Part shown: positions 31,063 through 40,769 of the stretch, in pieces
How positions within the stretch are numbered: position 1 is the stretch's first letter
Layout: every line of letters starts with the position of its first letter
Source of the DNA: Algoriphagus halophilus
GTDB lineage: Bacteria > Bacteroidota > Bacteroidia > Cytophagales > Cyclobacteriaceae
DNA: 64,000 nucleotides
Assembly: GCF_900129785.1 (NCBI RefSeq)
Contig: NZ_FSRC01000001.1
Location: forward strand, 2,108,001 to 2,172,000
Direction: 5' to 3'
Translations under genes and position numbers: made by a program
The notes under the pieces: model-generated
What the model was told of the DNA's origin: nothing
What the model saw: the letters and a program-made list of their open reading frames with translations, nothing else
The model's database searches: none

Positions 31063-31497
31063 ATGTATACAGGATTACAACATTTACATTCTGGCCTGGC
31101 TTACTTAGTGCTATTGGCCCTCATTATTATAGTGATATATGCCCTTCTAGGCAGTTTATCCAATAGACAGTTTACGGATAAGGATAGAAAAATTGCATTG
31201 ATCGGTTTTATCCTTTCTCACCTTCAATTGACAGTAGGACTCATCCTCTATTTTGTAAGCCCTCTCGGATTTGAAATGTTAAAATCAGGTTCGGCCATGT
31301 CGGACCCTGCAGTTCGATTGACGGCGGTAGAACATCCATTGGTCAATATCATTGCGATTGTGCTCATTACCATAGGATATAGCAAAGCCAAAAAAGGAAG
31401 CATTCCCAGAGCTCGCTTCCGTAGCATTTACATGATGTATGCGATTGGATTGGTATTGTTACTTTCAAGAATACCTTGGGTAACTTGGTTAGGGTGA
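31063..31497 (+). CDS. four-helix membrane protein of the small cytochrome-b-like type
   Basis: The 144-residue protein has four hydrophobic segments, around residues 13-30, 45-65, 90-106 and 124-138. Histidines lie at residues 7 and 9 before the first helix, at about 53 at the start of helix 2, and at about 91 in VEHPLV before helix 3. Similar Bacteroidota proteins are commonly labelled cytochrome B, and the histidine placing would allow heme ligation, but no activity is known to me. It follows rlmI by 53 bases and ends at a terminator. Confidence 0.6.
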   Translation: MYTGLQHLHSGLAYLVLLALIIIVIYALLGSLSNRQFTDKDRKIALIGFILSHLQLTVGLILYFVSPLGFEMLKSGSAMSDPAVRLTAVEHPLVNIIAIVLITIGYSKAKKGSIPRARFRSIYMMYAIGLVLLLSRIPWVTWLG

Positions 31498-31517
31498 TCT
31501 CCCAAAAAATTCTATGT

Positions 31518-31543
31518 AAGTCCGGCAAGTCATTGTCGGACTT
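31518..31543 (+). terminator. intrinsic terminator
   Basis: AAGTCCGGCA pairs with TGTCGGACTT (one G-T pair) around a 6-base loop and is followed by a T-run, 20 bases past the stop of the four-helix protein. Confidence 0.88.
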
Positions 31544-31683
31544 TTTTGTTTCCGATTACTCAAATTGAACAATCTGTCCTTTGAATTTGCCTTTTGAATA
31601 GTCAAATAAAGCCTATTTCACATTTTTGCAACTTTGTTTCATTTACACTAGTTTAATCTAGAAATGGATTCTATTTTTGTTTC

Positions 31684-33996
31684 GTGAAACTTATTCAATA
31701 CACCATTTTCCTCTCGTTGGTCCTCCTTTTTGGTTCCAAAAATACCTATGCCCAAAAATGTGATTTATCCATAAGGGGCAGGATTTTGCACCAAGAAAAC
31801 AATGATCCTATTGTAGGAGCCTATATCTGGGTAATTGAAAGTGCCACCGGAGCAGTTTCTGATGAAAATGGAAACTTTATAGTCAAAAATCTTTGTCAGG
31901 GGGATTATCACCTCACCATTCAATACCTGGGACATAAGGAGATCCAAGACAGTATTTCATTATCCTCCAACAACTTCAACAAAACCTATAGGCTGGAAGA
32001 AGAATCCCTTGATTTGGGAGGAGTGGAAATTCACGGTCATCGGTTTGCCGTGCAAACCACGACAGCCGTTACGGCCCTCTATGGGGAGGCATTGCTGGAA
32101 GCGAGAGGTGAAAATTTGGGGGAAAGTCTCAAGCGGATCTCTGGGGTAACCACTTTTTCCACAGGAAACAGCATCGCAAAACCCGTGATCCATGGGATGC
32201 ATAGTAATAGAATTATGATTCTCAACAATGGAATCAGATTAGAGGGTCAGCAGTGGGGCGCAGAACATGCACCGGAAATTGATCCTTTTGTAGCAGATGA
32301 GATTACGGTCATCAAAGGAGCTGAAACGGTAAGGTATGGACCTGAGGCAATGGGTGGGGTCATTTTGGTAAACCCTGCTCCTATTCCTACCAAGAAAGAT
32401 CCCAAGACCAATATTTACCTCAACGGTGGAACCAATGGAAGAATGGGCAACATTTCCATTTCCCATGCGGATGGATCCAATAAAATCAAAGGATTGGGTT
32501 ACCAGGTCCAAGCCTCTGCCAAGAGGGCTGGAAACATTAAATCCCCGGATTACTTTCAGGGAAACACCGGATTGAGCGAGCTAAACTTCTCTGGTTCTGT
32601 AGGATATAGCAGTTCCAAGTTAGGGATAGAAGGGTATTATAGCTACTTCAATACCACTTTAGGGATTTTAAGGGATTCCCATACCGGTAATTTAGACGAT
32701 TTGCTTGCCATTATTGAAAATGGAAGACCTTTTTCAGATCCAGGGTTCACGTATGAAATCATCAATCCCAAGCAGGTGGTTTCCCATCATTTGGCGAAAG
32801 TCAAATCTCATTACCATCTTTCCGATACTTGGAAATTGAATTTTCAATATGGTTTCCAAACCAATAACAGACAGGAATTTGATAAAAGAAGGGGTGATTT
32901 AAATGAAAGGCCAAGTTTAGACCTCCAGCTCTTCACGAATACGCTTGACTTATTTATTGATCATAATCTGAAAAATGAATGGAGTGGAAGTTTTGGCCTA
33001 AATGCGATCCAACAGGCCAATAACAATGTTCCTGGAACGGGTGTTACCCCTTTGATCCCGAATTATGACATGATCAATCTGGGGATCTATGCCATTGAGA
33101 AATACAGTAAGGGGCCTTTGGAGTTGGAGGGCGGATTACGCTTTGACACACGATCAGTAAATACGGCCAGGTATGTGGATTCAGAGCTGCAGGAAGCGGA
33201 ATTAAGCTATACCAATTTCTCGGCATTCATCGGAGGATTGTACCAGATCAGCCCAAAAGTCACCTTCAATTCCAACTTAGGAACAGCATGGAGACCTCCC
33301 AATGTCAATGAGTTGTTCAGTGAAGGATTGCACCATGGAGCAGCTGCAGTAGAAATCGGAGATCCGGACTTGAATTCTGAAAAATCCCTGAAATGGGTAA
33401 ATGCCTTTGAATACGATGGAGGAAGAACCCATCTGGAACTTACTGCCTACGCAAACCATATTTCAGATTACATCTATTTAAATCCGACCGGTGAAACCTA
33501 CGTTTCCTTACGAGGTACGTTCAATGTGTATGAATACTTACAGGCCAATGCCTTCTTTTATGGATTTGATTTCTCTGGAAGCTATGTGTTTACAGAACGA
33601 TTAAGTGCCTATGCGAAGGGTTCAATCATCCGGGCAAAAAACACGGATGAGAACAACTATTTCCCTTTCATTCCTTCCGATAGAATGGATTGGGGACTGG
33701 CTTACCAATTTGGTTCCCTGAAAAATTCACAGACCAATAAATTGACATTGAGCAATATGCTGGTGGCCAAGCAACATAGGGAACCTGATTTTGATCTTGC
33801 TCCGGCTCCTCCTGCCTATGCCTTGTTCAACCTAGCCTATCAAAAGAAATTTATCCTGGGTGAAAACCAATTGAATGTAGGGGTGCAAATTCAAAACCTG
33901 TTCAATACCTCCTATAAGGAGTATATGAATCGATTCCGGTATTTCACGGATGATATGGGTAGAAATATTCTCTTAAAAATAAATTATCAATTTTAA
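31684..33996 (+). CDS. TonB-dependent receptor, ZnuD-like
   Basis: The 770-residue outer-membrane receptor starts at a GTG, giving a signal peptide that ends NTYAQ at residue 24. A carboxypeptidase-regulatory beta-sandwich follows (about 28-105), then the plug (LGESLKRISGVTTFS, IHGMHSNRIMILNNG, VIKGAETVRYGPEAMGGVI) and a beta-barrel ending INYQF. The AWRPPNVNELFSEGLHHG segment followed by EIGDPDLNSEKS is the pattern of ZnuD-type zinc receptors. The partner lipoprotein gene starts 14 bases downstream. Zinc is the likeliest substrate but is inferred. Confidence 0.88.
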   Translation: MKLIQYTIFLSLVLLFGSKNTYAQKCDLSIRGRILHQENNDPIVGAYIWVIESATGAVSDENGNFIVKNLCQGDYHLTIQYLGHKEIQDSISLSSNNFNKTYRLEEESLDLGGVEIHGHRFAVQTTTAVTALYGEALLEARGENLGESLKRISGVTTFSTGNSIAKPVIHGMHSNRIMILNNGIRLEGQQWGAEHAPEIDPFVADEITVIKGAETVRYGPEAMGGVILVNPAPIPTKKDPKTNIYLNGGTNGRMGNISISHADGSNKIKGLGYQVQASAKRAGNIKSPDYFQGNTGLSELNFSGSVGYSSSKLGIEGYYSYFNTTLGILRDSHTGNLDDLLAIIENGRPFSDPGFTYEIINPKQVVSHHLAKVKSHYHLSDTWKLNFQYGFQTNNRQEFDKRRGDLNERPSLDLQLFTNTLDLFIDHNLKNEWSGSFGLNAIQQANNNVPGTGVTPLIPNYDMINLGIYAIEKYSKGPLELEGGLRFDTRSVNTARYVDSELQEAELSYTNFSAFIGGLYQISPKVTFNSNLGTAWRPPNVNELFSEGLHHGAAAVEIGDPDLNSEKSLKWVNAFEYDGGRTHLELTAYANHISDYIYLNPTGETYVSLRGTFNVYEYLQANAFFYGFDFSGSYVFTERLSAYAKGSIIRAKNTDENNYFPFIPSDRMDWGLAYQFGSLKNSQTNKLTLSNMLVAKQHREPDFDLAPAPPAYALFNLAYQKKFILGENQLNVGVQIQNLFNTSYKEYMNRFRYFTDDMGRNILLKINYQF

Positions 33997-34010
33997 ACTT
34001 CAACCAACGT

Positions 34011-34607
34011 ATGAATTACTTCAAAAAACCTGCTTTTCTAATGGCAATGATGGTTTCACTGGCTTTTGCCTCTTGTAATAGTGAAGATCCGGTTCCTGAA
34101 AATGACGAGGAATTAATCACAGATGTGACTTTGAGATTTACAGAGGTGGATGCAACGGGCAATGCCATTGGAAGCCCTTTTGAGTTTGTCGCATCCGATC
34201 CTCAGGGAGTGGAATTAGGTGATCCTACCATTGAGACCGTAGAATTGGTGAAAGGAAAATCCTACCAAATGGAAATCTTCCTTTACAATTCCATTGCGGA
34301 TGAAGATATCACTGAAGAAGTTCAGGAAGAGGCTGATGAACATCAGTTTTATTTCTTGGGAACTGCATTTGTAGGTTCTCCTGTATTGACTTACACATAC
34401 GATGACGAAAATGGAGAGATCATTGGGCTGAAGGGGCAAGTGGAAGTCGCTGAATTCCCAGGATTCAACAATGCCAACATGCGAATCATATTGAGACATG
34501 ATTTGGACAAGAATTATCCAGGAGCGGATAATCCTAACTTCGAAAATTACACTCAAGCAGGAGGTGAAACGGATTTGGATCTCACCTTCCCTCTGGTGTT
34601 AAACTAA
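34011..34607 (+). CDS. lipoprotein partner of the TonB-dependent receptor
   Basis: The 198-residue protein has a lipoprotein signal peptide with lipobox FASC near residue 22 followed by an acidic stretch. The rest is predicted beta-rich and contains EADEHQFYF and ILRHDLDKN, histidine-containing segments that could touch a metal. Similar lipoproteins beside TonB receptors in Bacteroidota are labelled type 1 periplasmic binding fold proteins. It lies 14 bases after the receptor gene and ends at a terminator, so the two form an operon. A substrate-capture role is inferred from position. Confidence 0.72.
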   Translation: MNYFKKPAFLMAMMVSLAFASCNSEDPVPENDEELITDVTLRFTEVDATGNAIGSPFEFVASDPQGVELGDPTIETVELVKGKSYQMEIFLYNSIADEDITEEVQEEADEHQFYFLGTAFVGSPVLTYTYDDENGEIIGLKGQVEVAEFPGFNNANMRIILRHDLDKNYPGADNPNFENYTQAGGETDLDLTFPLVLN

Positions 34608-34623
34608 TTAAGACCTAAAACAG

Positions 34624-34648
34624 AAAAGCAGCTTTACCAGCTGCTTTT
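34624..34648. terminator. intrinsic terminator after the receptor/lipoprotein operon
   Basis: A perfect 10-bp stem (AAAAGCAGCT / AGCTGCTTTT) encloses TTACC and is followed by further T residues. An A-run on the other side lets it also serve the convergent lipoprotein gene. Confidence 0.9.
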
Positions 34649-34672
34649 TTTGTTTGAATTCAGGGATGATTT

Positions 34673-35137
34673 TTATTCTTGATAGTTGGCTCCGACATCC
34701 CCCGCCACTAAAATCACTTCATAGTCCGGGCCCTCACTGGCAAGGTGTACTTTTACATGCCCATTGAAAGTCAGGAAACTTTCGTAATTGATCACATTCC
34801 CATTTGATAGCTCCGTCAAAATAGTGGCTCCCACCAAGGAACTGGCATAAATTGGACTCAACATCGCAGCCATGGGAGCATCAGGGGTTCCATAAGGACC
34901 ATAATGCAAATGGGCAGGATAGGTTACGGCAGTACTGCCTTTTTCTCCTTTAAGGGTAATGACCAATTCCAATTCCCCGGTTGGCAACTCCCCTACCTCT
35001 AATTCTCCGGTATACTTATAATCGCTTGCCTGCTGCAACTCATAAACGGTGGACCGCACATACCGAGAAGGTCTCTCTACCTCTGTGCATCCAACAAACA
35101 ATACTCCAATAACAAAAGCTAAAACTAGTTTCCTCAT
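34673..35137 (-). CDS. small lipoprotein, CHRD-like, unknown function
   Basis: The 154-residue protein has a lipoprotein signal with lipobox FVGC at residue 17. The mature part has a repeated beta pattern with GELPTGELELVITLKG and PAHLHYGPYGTPDAPMAAM, loosely like the histidine-glycine segment of CHRD domains (AHIHxGxxG). The match is from memory and weak. It is transcribed alone and converges on the TonB-receptor operon. Confidence 0.6.
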   Translation of the reverse strand: MRKLVLAFVIGVLFVGCTEVERPSRYVRSTVYELQQASDYKYTGELEVGELPTGELELVITLKGEKGSTAVTYPAHLHYGPYGTPDAPMAAMLSPIYASSLVGATILTELSNGNVINYESFLTFNGHVKVHLASEGPDYEVILVAGDVGANYQE

Positions 35138-35350
35138 AAATAATTTCGTTCAACAGTAAAACGATTTCACTTCTCATATGTTTTCTAATCTCAAAAGTGA
35201 AACAATCCTGATCAATAACCAACGTCAAACCTAAGCAATTAATGCATTAAATGGCCAAAATAAAAATCGACAATTTCCTTCGATTGATGGGTTTCATCAA
35301 AGAATTCTCACATTTTCACGGGTGCAATACTTTTTAAAAAGCAACAAGAT

Positions 35351-37810
35351 ATGAAGGACAAAAGGCTCCAAATCGCATTCAATTACTTTCAAACCAAAGG
35401 CTGGAAGCCCTTTCCCTTTCAAATTGAAACTTGGAATGATTTTTTGGATGGCAAATCCGGGTTATTGAATGCCCCTACAGGGTCAGGAAAGACATTCGCC
35501 TTGTGGTTTCCCGCAATTTTGGAATACATCCATCAACATCCGGACAGCTGGAAAAAGCCCAAAAACAATGGGATTCAGATAATTTGGGTAACCCCATTGA
35601 GGGCTTTATCCAAAGACATTCAAATGGCCATGCAGGAAGTCTGTGAGGTGATCGGGCTGCCTTGGAAAATTGCGGTGAGAAATGGAGACACGGATGCAAA
35701 AACCCGAGCTGCTTTAAAAAGAAGACCTCCGGAATGTCTGATTACTACCCCTGAAACACTCCATGTGTTGATCTCCCAGAAAGATCATAAACAATTATTT
35801 CAAACTGTCAATGCGATTGTGGTAGATGAATGGCATGAATTAGTGGGCAATAAGCGTGGCGTCCAGGTTCAGCTGGCACTAGAATATATTCAATCCATCT
35901 GTCCTTCGACATTTCGAAGATGGGCTGTTTCTGCCACCATCGGAAATTTAAAGGAAGCTGCAAAAGCTTTATTAGGGACCCATAATCCTACCCATATTGT
36001 AAAAGCGAACATCGGTAAGGAAATTTTGGTGCATCCGGTATTTCCAGAAGAAATTGAGAAATACCCTTGGTCAGGGCATTTGGGAATTCGGATGCTCGAA
36101 AAAGTCATTCCAATTATTGAAGAAGGAAAAACGGTGTTGCTCTTTACCAATACCCGTTCCCAAACTGAAATCTGGTATCAGAAGATTCTGGAAGCAAGAC
36201 CTGATTGGGCGGGTTGGATCGCCATGCACCATGGTTCTTTGGATATGTCCGTGAGATCCTGGGTGGAAGAATCCCTACATGAAGGAAGGTTAAAATTGGT
36301 GGTATGTACCTCCAGCCTGGATTTAGGGGTGGATTTTAGACCGGTGGACCGGGTCGTTCAAGTGGGAAGTCCCAAAGGCGTCTCCCGCTTTATCCAAAGG
36401 GCAGGGAGAGCGGGGCATCAACCGGGATTGCCTTCTGAAATCTTCTTTGTGCCTACCAATGCCCTGGAATTGATTGAATGTTCTGCACTTCGAGATGCGA
36501 TTGAAAACAATGAAATGGAATCCCAATTTCCACCAGAACTTCCCTATGATGTTTTGATTCAGTTTTTAGTCACACTCGCTGTCGGTGAAGGTCTAAATCC
36601 TGAAGAAATTTATCTCGTTGCCAAAAAGACCAAATCCTTTGAAAACCTATCGGAATCAGAAATGAGCTGGTTGATGGACTTCATTACCAAGGGTGGTGCA
36701 TCCTTGGGCAGCTATGAGGACTTCCTCAAAGTCAGCCTGGATGAAGATGGGCTATACCGGGTAAAAAGTAAACGGATCGCCATGAAGCATCGGCTTTCAA
36801 TGGGTACGATTGTTTCGGAAGTGATGCTCAAAGTGAAATTTAAAAACGGAGCCTATTTAGGAAGCGTGGAAGAATTCTTTATTTCCAAAATGAAAATCGG
36901 AGATCGCTTCTTCTTTGCAGGCAGAAGTTTGGAGCTCTTACAGGTCAAAGGGCTGACAGCCACCGTAAAGGTCTCTGAAAAAAAGACCAAAAATGTAGTC
37001 TCTTGGATGGGGGCCAGAATGTCCCTCTCCTCCAAGCTGTCGGATAAAATCAGGGAAATACTCGAGTACTACAACCAAGGCAACTACATCTCAGAGGAGA
37101 TTGTGAGGGTGTTGCCCATTCTGGATTTACAGAACAAATTATCCCTGGTACCCAATAGAGATACCTTCCTGATTGAATCCCATCAAAGCAAAGAAGGTTT
37201 CCACTTATTCTTCTATCCCTTTGAAGGAAGGATGATCCATGAATTGATGAGTGCGTTGATTGCCTACCGTATCAGCATCAGTCAACCGGTGACCTTCAGC
37301 ATTGCCATGAATGACTATGGGTTTGAACTTTTATCCGATCGCCCCATTCAGATAGAGGAGCTGTTGGAGGAAGATCTGTTTTCACTGGACAACTTCCAGG
37401 AAGACATCCGGCATTGTGTCAATGAAAGTGAAATGAGCCGAAGGAAATTCAGGGAAATCGCCAGTATTGCAGGGTTGGTGTTCCAGGGCTATCCGGGAAA
37501 ACCTACCACTTTTAAGCATATCCAAGCGAATTCCAGTTTGCTCTTTCAAGTATTTGAATCCTACGATCCGGACAACTTATTGCTCAAACAGGCGCATGCA
37601 GAGGCCATCAATCAACAAATGGATCAGGAAAAAATGATCAAGGCATTGAAGAAAATCAATTCCCAACGGATCGTATTGAAAAACCCGGTTCAATTCACCC
37701 CTTTTTCATTCCCCATCATGGTGGACCGATTGAGTCGCACGTCCATATCCTCTGAATCCATAGAAGATAGAATCGTCAAAATCCAGGCCCAATTTGAAAT
37801 CCAGGATTAA
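35351..37810 (+). CDS. ligase-associated DEXH-box DNA helicase (Lhr-like)
   Basis: The 819-residue SF2 helicase has motif I APTGSGKT (about residues 40-47), the DEXH box as VDEWHEL, SATIGNL, the second RecA domain with LLFTNTRSQTE, SSLDLGVDFRPVD and QRAGRAGHQPG, and then an Lhr-type winged-helix and extension region. The N-terminal WKPFPFQIETW block and length fit the ligase-associated DNA damage response helicase family. In many Bacteroidota this gene clusters with a DNA ligase, an exonuclease and a phosphoesterase; none of those is next to it here. Its stop overlaps the trkH stop by 4 bases. Confidence 0.88.
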   Translation: MKDKRLQIAFNYFQTKGWKPFPFQIETWNDFLDGKSGLLNAPTGSGKTFALWFPAILEYIHQHPDSWKKPKNNGIQIIWVTPLRALSKDIQMAMQEVCEVIGLPWKIAVRNGDTDAKTRAALKRRPPECLITTPETLHVLISQKDHKQLFQTVNAIVVDEWHELVGNKRGVQVQLALEYIQSICPSTFRRWAVSATIGNLKEAAKALLGTHNPTHIVKANIGKEILVHPVFPEEIEKYPWSGHLGIRMLEKVIPIIEEGKTVLLFTNTRSQTEIWYQKILEARPDWAGWIAMHHGSLDMSVRSWVEESLHEGRLKLVVCTSSLDLGVDFRPVDRVVQVGSPKGVSRFIQRAGRAGHQPGLPSEIFFVPTNALELIECSALRDAIENNEMESQFPPELPYDVLIQFLVTLAVGEGLNPEEIYLVAKKTKSFENLSESEMSWLMDFITKGGASLGSYEDFLKVSLDEDGLYRVKSKRIAMKHRLSMGTIVSEVMLKVKFKNGAYLGSVEEFFISKMKIGDRFFFAGRSLELLQVKGLTATVKVSEKKTKNVVSWMGARMSLSSKLSDKIREILEYYNQGNYISEEIVRVLPILDLQNKLSLVPNRDTFLIESHQSKEGFHLFFYPFEGRMIHELMSALIAYRISISQPVTFSIAMNDYGFELLSDRPIQIEELLEEDLFSLDNFQEDIRHCVNESEMSRRKFREIASIAGLVFQGYPGKPTTFKHIQANSSLLFQVFESYDPDNLLLKQAHAEAINQQMDQEKMIKALKKINSQRIVLKNPVQFTPFSFPIMVDRLSRTSISSESIEDRIVKIQAQFEIQD

Positions 37811-39255
37811 TTGGCCCTCCAGAAGAATGGGGTAAAAAGAATCAAAATCGTAAATAACTCCAATCTTCCCAGCAGCATAATAAAGGAAAGGAAAATCTTC
37901 GCGGTCGGGCTGAAGAACGAGAAATTATCAACCGGTCCTACTTTACCAATGGCAGGTCCCACATTCCCCAAACAAGTGGCGGTTGCCCCCAGCGAAGTCT
38001 CCAGATCATATCCCATAATGGATAGGACAAATGCTCCAAATACGAAGATCAGCAGGTACAACAACAGGAAGTTCATGATGTGGGTTACAATTCTTCCGGT
38101 CACGCGATCTCCATTGATGATCAGAGGTACGATGGCCCTGGGGTGAACCAATCTTTTAAATTCCAGGTAGGAGTTTTTGAAAAAGGTGAGGTGCCTTACG
38201 AACTTGATACCACCCGCGGTTGAACCTGCAGAACCACCCACGAATAACAAAATAAAACAAATGAAGGTCATTCCCTGGCCATATTGGGTATAATCATCTG
38301 ACACAAAACCAGTGGTAGTAATGAGCGAAACGACCTGAAAAGCAGATTTACGGAATGCCAATTCGGCATCTGATCCAATTTTGGTGAATATTGGGAAAAA
38401 CAAGACCACAGAGGTAGCGAGCACAATGAAAGCATAGGCCTTAAATTCATCGCTTTTAAGCACTCTTCTAAACTTTCCTACCAATCCGAAATAAATCACC
38501 GTAAAGTTGGTACCCGCCAAAAACATAAAGAAGATGGCAGTATACTGGATAAATGCAGAGTCGTAATAGGCCATACTTGCGTTCTTGGTGGAGAAACCAC
38601 CTGTTGCCAACGTGGTTAGCGCATGATTGATGGCATCATAGAACGTCATCCCCCCCACCCAATACAACAAGGTAGCCGCGATGGTCAAACCTACATAAAC
38701 ATACCATAATCGCTTGGCAGTTTCTGAAATCCTGGGATGTACCTTGTCAGAAGTAGGTCCGGGGGATTCAGCCACAAACAATTCAATTCCACCAATACCC
38801 AATAAGGGAAAGATCGCGACGGTCAATACGATGATCCCTAAACCTCCTATCCACTGCAGCATGCTTCTCCAGAACAAAAGCCCTTTGGGCATGGCTTCTA
38901 TGTCGTTCAGGATGGAAGCTCCTGTGGTGGTGATCCCGGAGGTGGTTTCAAATAAGGCATCTGAAAAAGAATAGATTTCATGGCTGAGGATGAATGGAAG
39001 CATTCCAAATCCCGCCATAAAAATCCAACTCAAGGAGACGATTAAATAACCTTCCCGCTTCCGGATATTTTGATCCTGCTTGGAGAAGGAAAAAAACAGA
39101 ATCCCTCCGATGACCATGGTGATCACCGCAGAACTTAAAACCGGCCAGGGATCTTCATTAAAATGCAATGAAAAACCAACTCCAGGAAGCATCAACAGTG
39201 ATATCAGCACCAAGAGGGCTCCCATGATTTTGGCGATCTCTTTAAAGTGAATCAT
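37807..39255 (-). CDS. trkH: TrkH-type potassium uptake channel subunit
   Basis: The 482-residue membrane protein has the four M1-P-M2 repeats of the Trk/Ktr/HKT superfamily. Selectivity-loop signatures are visible as TTTGAS, LATGGFST, TTTGFVSDD and CLGNVGPA, each with the filter glycine. It forms the ion pathway and needs the cytoplasmic ring formed by TrkA, whose gene lies 2 bases upstream. It converges with the helicase gene. Confidence 0.93.
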   Translation of the reverse strand: MIHFKEIAKIMGALLVLISLLMLPGVGFSLHFNEDPWPVLSSAVITMVIGGILFFSFSKQDQNIRKREGYLIVSLSWIFMAGFGMLPFILSHEIYSFSDALFETTSGITTTGASILNDIEAMPKGLLFWRSMLQWIGGLGIIVLTVAIFPLLGIGGIELFVAESPGPTSDKVHPRISETAKRLWYVYVGLTIAATLLYWVGGMTFYDAINHALTTLATGGFSTKNASMAYYDSAFIQYTAIFFMFLAGTNFTVIYFGLVGKFRRVLKSDEFKAYAFIVLATSVVLFFPIFTKIGSDAELAFRKSAFQVVSLITTTGFVSDDYTQYGQGMTFICFILLFVGGSAGSTAGGIKFVRHLTFFKNSYLEFKRLVHPRAIVPLIINGDRVTGRIVTHIMNFLLLYLLIFVFGAFVLSIMGYDLETSLGATATCLGNVGPAIGKVGPVDNFSFFSPTAKIFLSFIMLLGRLELFTILILFTPFFWRAN

Positions 39256-39257
39256 AG

Positions 39258-40604
39258 TTAATGAAAAAGTTTTTCGAGCGGAAGTTTTGCTTCAGGAAGG
39301 GCCAGTACAATCGCCTTGTCGTCCATTTGAAGTAAAAAGTCTCCATCCGGAATAAATACTTTATCCCCTCTGATGACCCCGGCTACGATGGCGGAATCTG
39401 GAAAATGGAGTTCTCTTAACGGTTTTTTTACCAATCGATTGGTTTTACATACCGAATACTGGATAAACTCTGCATCCACCCCATAGATCCCGGATACTGC
39501 ATCCACCGTTCCTTTTTTCAGGTACCTTGAAATCTCATTCGCTGCTACCAGCTTCTTGTTGATCAGTGAATCCACTCCGATACTATGGGAAATATGAATG
39601 TATTCACGGGTGTCCACATGGGCGATGGTTTTGTATACTCCGTGATTTTTGGCAGTCAGAGAGGTAATGATATTGGTTTCTGAAGACTCCGTCAATGCCA
39701 AAAATGCATCCATTTGCTCCAATCCTTCCTCTACCAGTAATTCAATGTTTTTATAATCCCCATTGATGACCAGTGTATTGCTAAGGTTCTCTGCCAACCA
39801 TTTACATCTTTCTTTATCCTTATTGACCAAGGTCACTCTAAAGTGGTCTTCCAAACGCAATGCAGTGGTCAAGGCCATGTCATCACCTCCAATGATCATC
39901 ACGTTCTTGATGGTCACCTTCTTTTGGCCCAATACGTCCATGATGCTTTCAGTATTCTTTTTATTGGAAATAAAGAACACATGGTCATTGTTTCGGATGA
40001 TGGTACTTCCTCTTGGAATGATCGTTTTTTGATCCCGTAGAATGGCGATAATCCGGATATCTTCAAATATGGGATTCGTCTTGGTATCCATGATCCTCTG
40101 GTTTACCAGGGGATTGGATTGGTCCAAGGTAATCCCAACGATATTCAATTTACCTCCACCAAAGTCAAATACTTCGGTGAAGCTGGAATTCTCGATCATG
40201 TTAAAGATTTCCCTGCTGCATAGCATGGTGGGAGAAATCAGATTATCGATTCCTAGATTATTGAAATAGTTTACGTTTTCAGGATTCAAATAGGAGTGGT
40301 TTCTTACCCTGGCCATGACTCTTTTGGCCCCCAACTGTTTTGCCAAGACTGCAGTCACAATGTTGGTCTTTTCTGAGGTGGTCACACACAGTACCATGCT
40401 TGCCCGCTCCACATTTGCTTGTTGAAGGACTTCAAAAGAGGTAGAATCTCCCTGTACTGTCAATACATCCAACTTCGAAGCCACATATTCCAGCACTTCC
40501 CGATCTGTATCAATCAGTGTAATATCCTTATTATCATAGCTTAATTGCTCGGCCAAGTGATATCCCATATCTCCTGCGCCTGCAATCACGATATTCATCC
40601 CCAT
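39258..40604 (-). CDS. trkA: TrkA, potassium transport nucleotide-binding subunit
   Basis: The 448-residue protein has two RCK units, each an NAD-binding Rossmann domain and a TrkA_C domain. The first has the canonical loop GAGDMGYHLAEQL; the second has IIGGDDMALTTA, lacking the GxGxxG pattern, which is common in the second half of TrkA. It gates TrkH according to bound nucleotides. The start could be the ATG at 40604 or the one two codons in (40598). It forms a two-gene operon with trkH. Confidence 0.93.
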   Translation of the reverse strand: MGMNIVIAGAGDMGYHLAEQLSYDNKDITLIDTDREVLEYVASKLDVLTVQGDSTSFEVLQQANVERASMVLCVTTSEKTNIVTAVLAKQLGAKRVMARVRNHSYLNPENVNYFNNLGIDNLISPTMLCSREIFNMIENSSFTEVFDFGGGKLNIVGITLDQSNPLVNQRIMDTKTNPIFEDIRIIAILRDQKTIIPRGSTIIRNNDHVFFISNKKNTESIMDVLGQKKVTIKNVMIIGGDDMALTTALRLEDHFRVTLVNKDKERCKWLAENLSNTLVINGDYKNIELLVEEGLEQMDAFLALTESSETNIITSLTAKNHGVYKTIAHVDTREYIHISHSIGVDSLINKKLVAANEISRYLKKGTVDAVSGIYGVDAEFIQYSVCKTNRLVKKPLRELHFPDSAIVAGVIRGDKVFIPDGDFLLQMDDKAIVLALPEAKLPLEKLFH

Positions 40605-40769
40605 AGAGGTAATTCGAGTGATTTAAACAGCTGCAAAATTAACACCTTTCTACATGGCAATCAGCCATATATCCTAAATCTTTTGCAATTCAGGTTTCAA
40701 AGTAGTTAATATGATCTTTTCTGTTAAATATATTCCCAACTTTTTCTTTAAAAATTCGGCTTTCTGGTT

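Noticed and set aside
31672..31679. TATTTTTG as promoter of the TonB-dependent receptor
   Set aside because: It ends only 4 bases before the GTG start and has no -33 element at the right distance, so it would give a leaderless or truncated message; chance match in AT-rich sequence is likelier.
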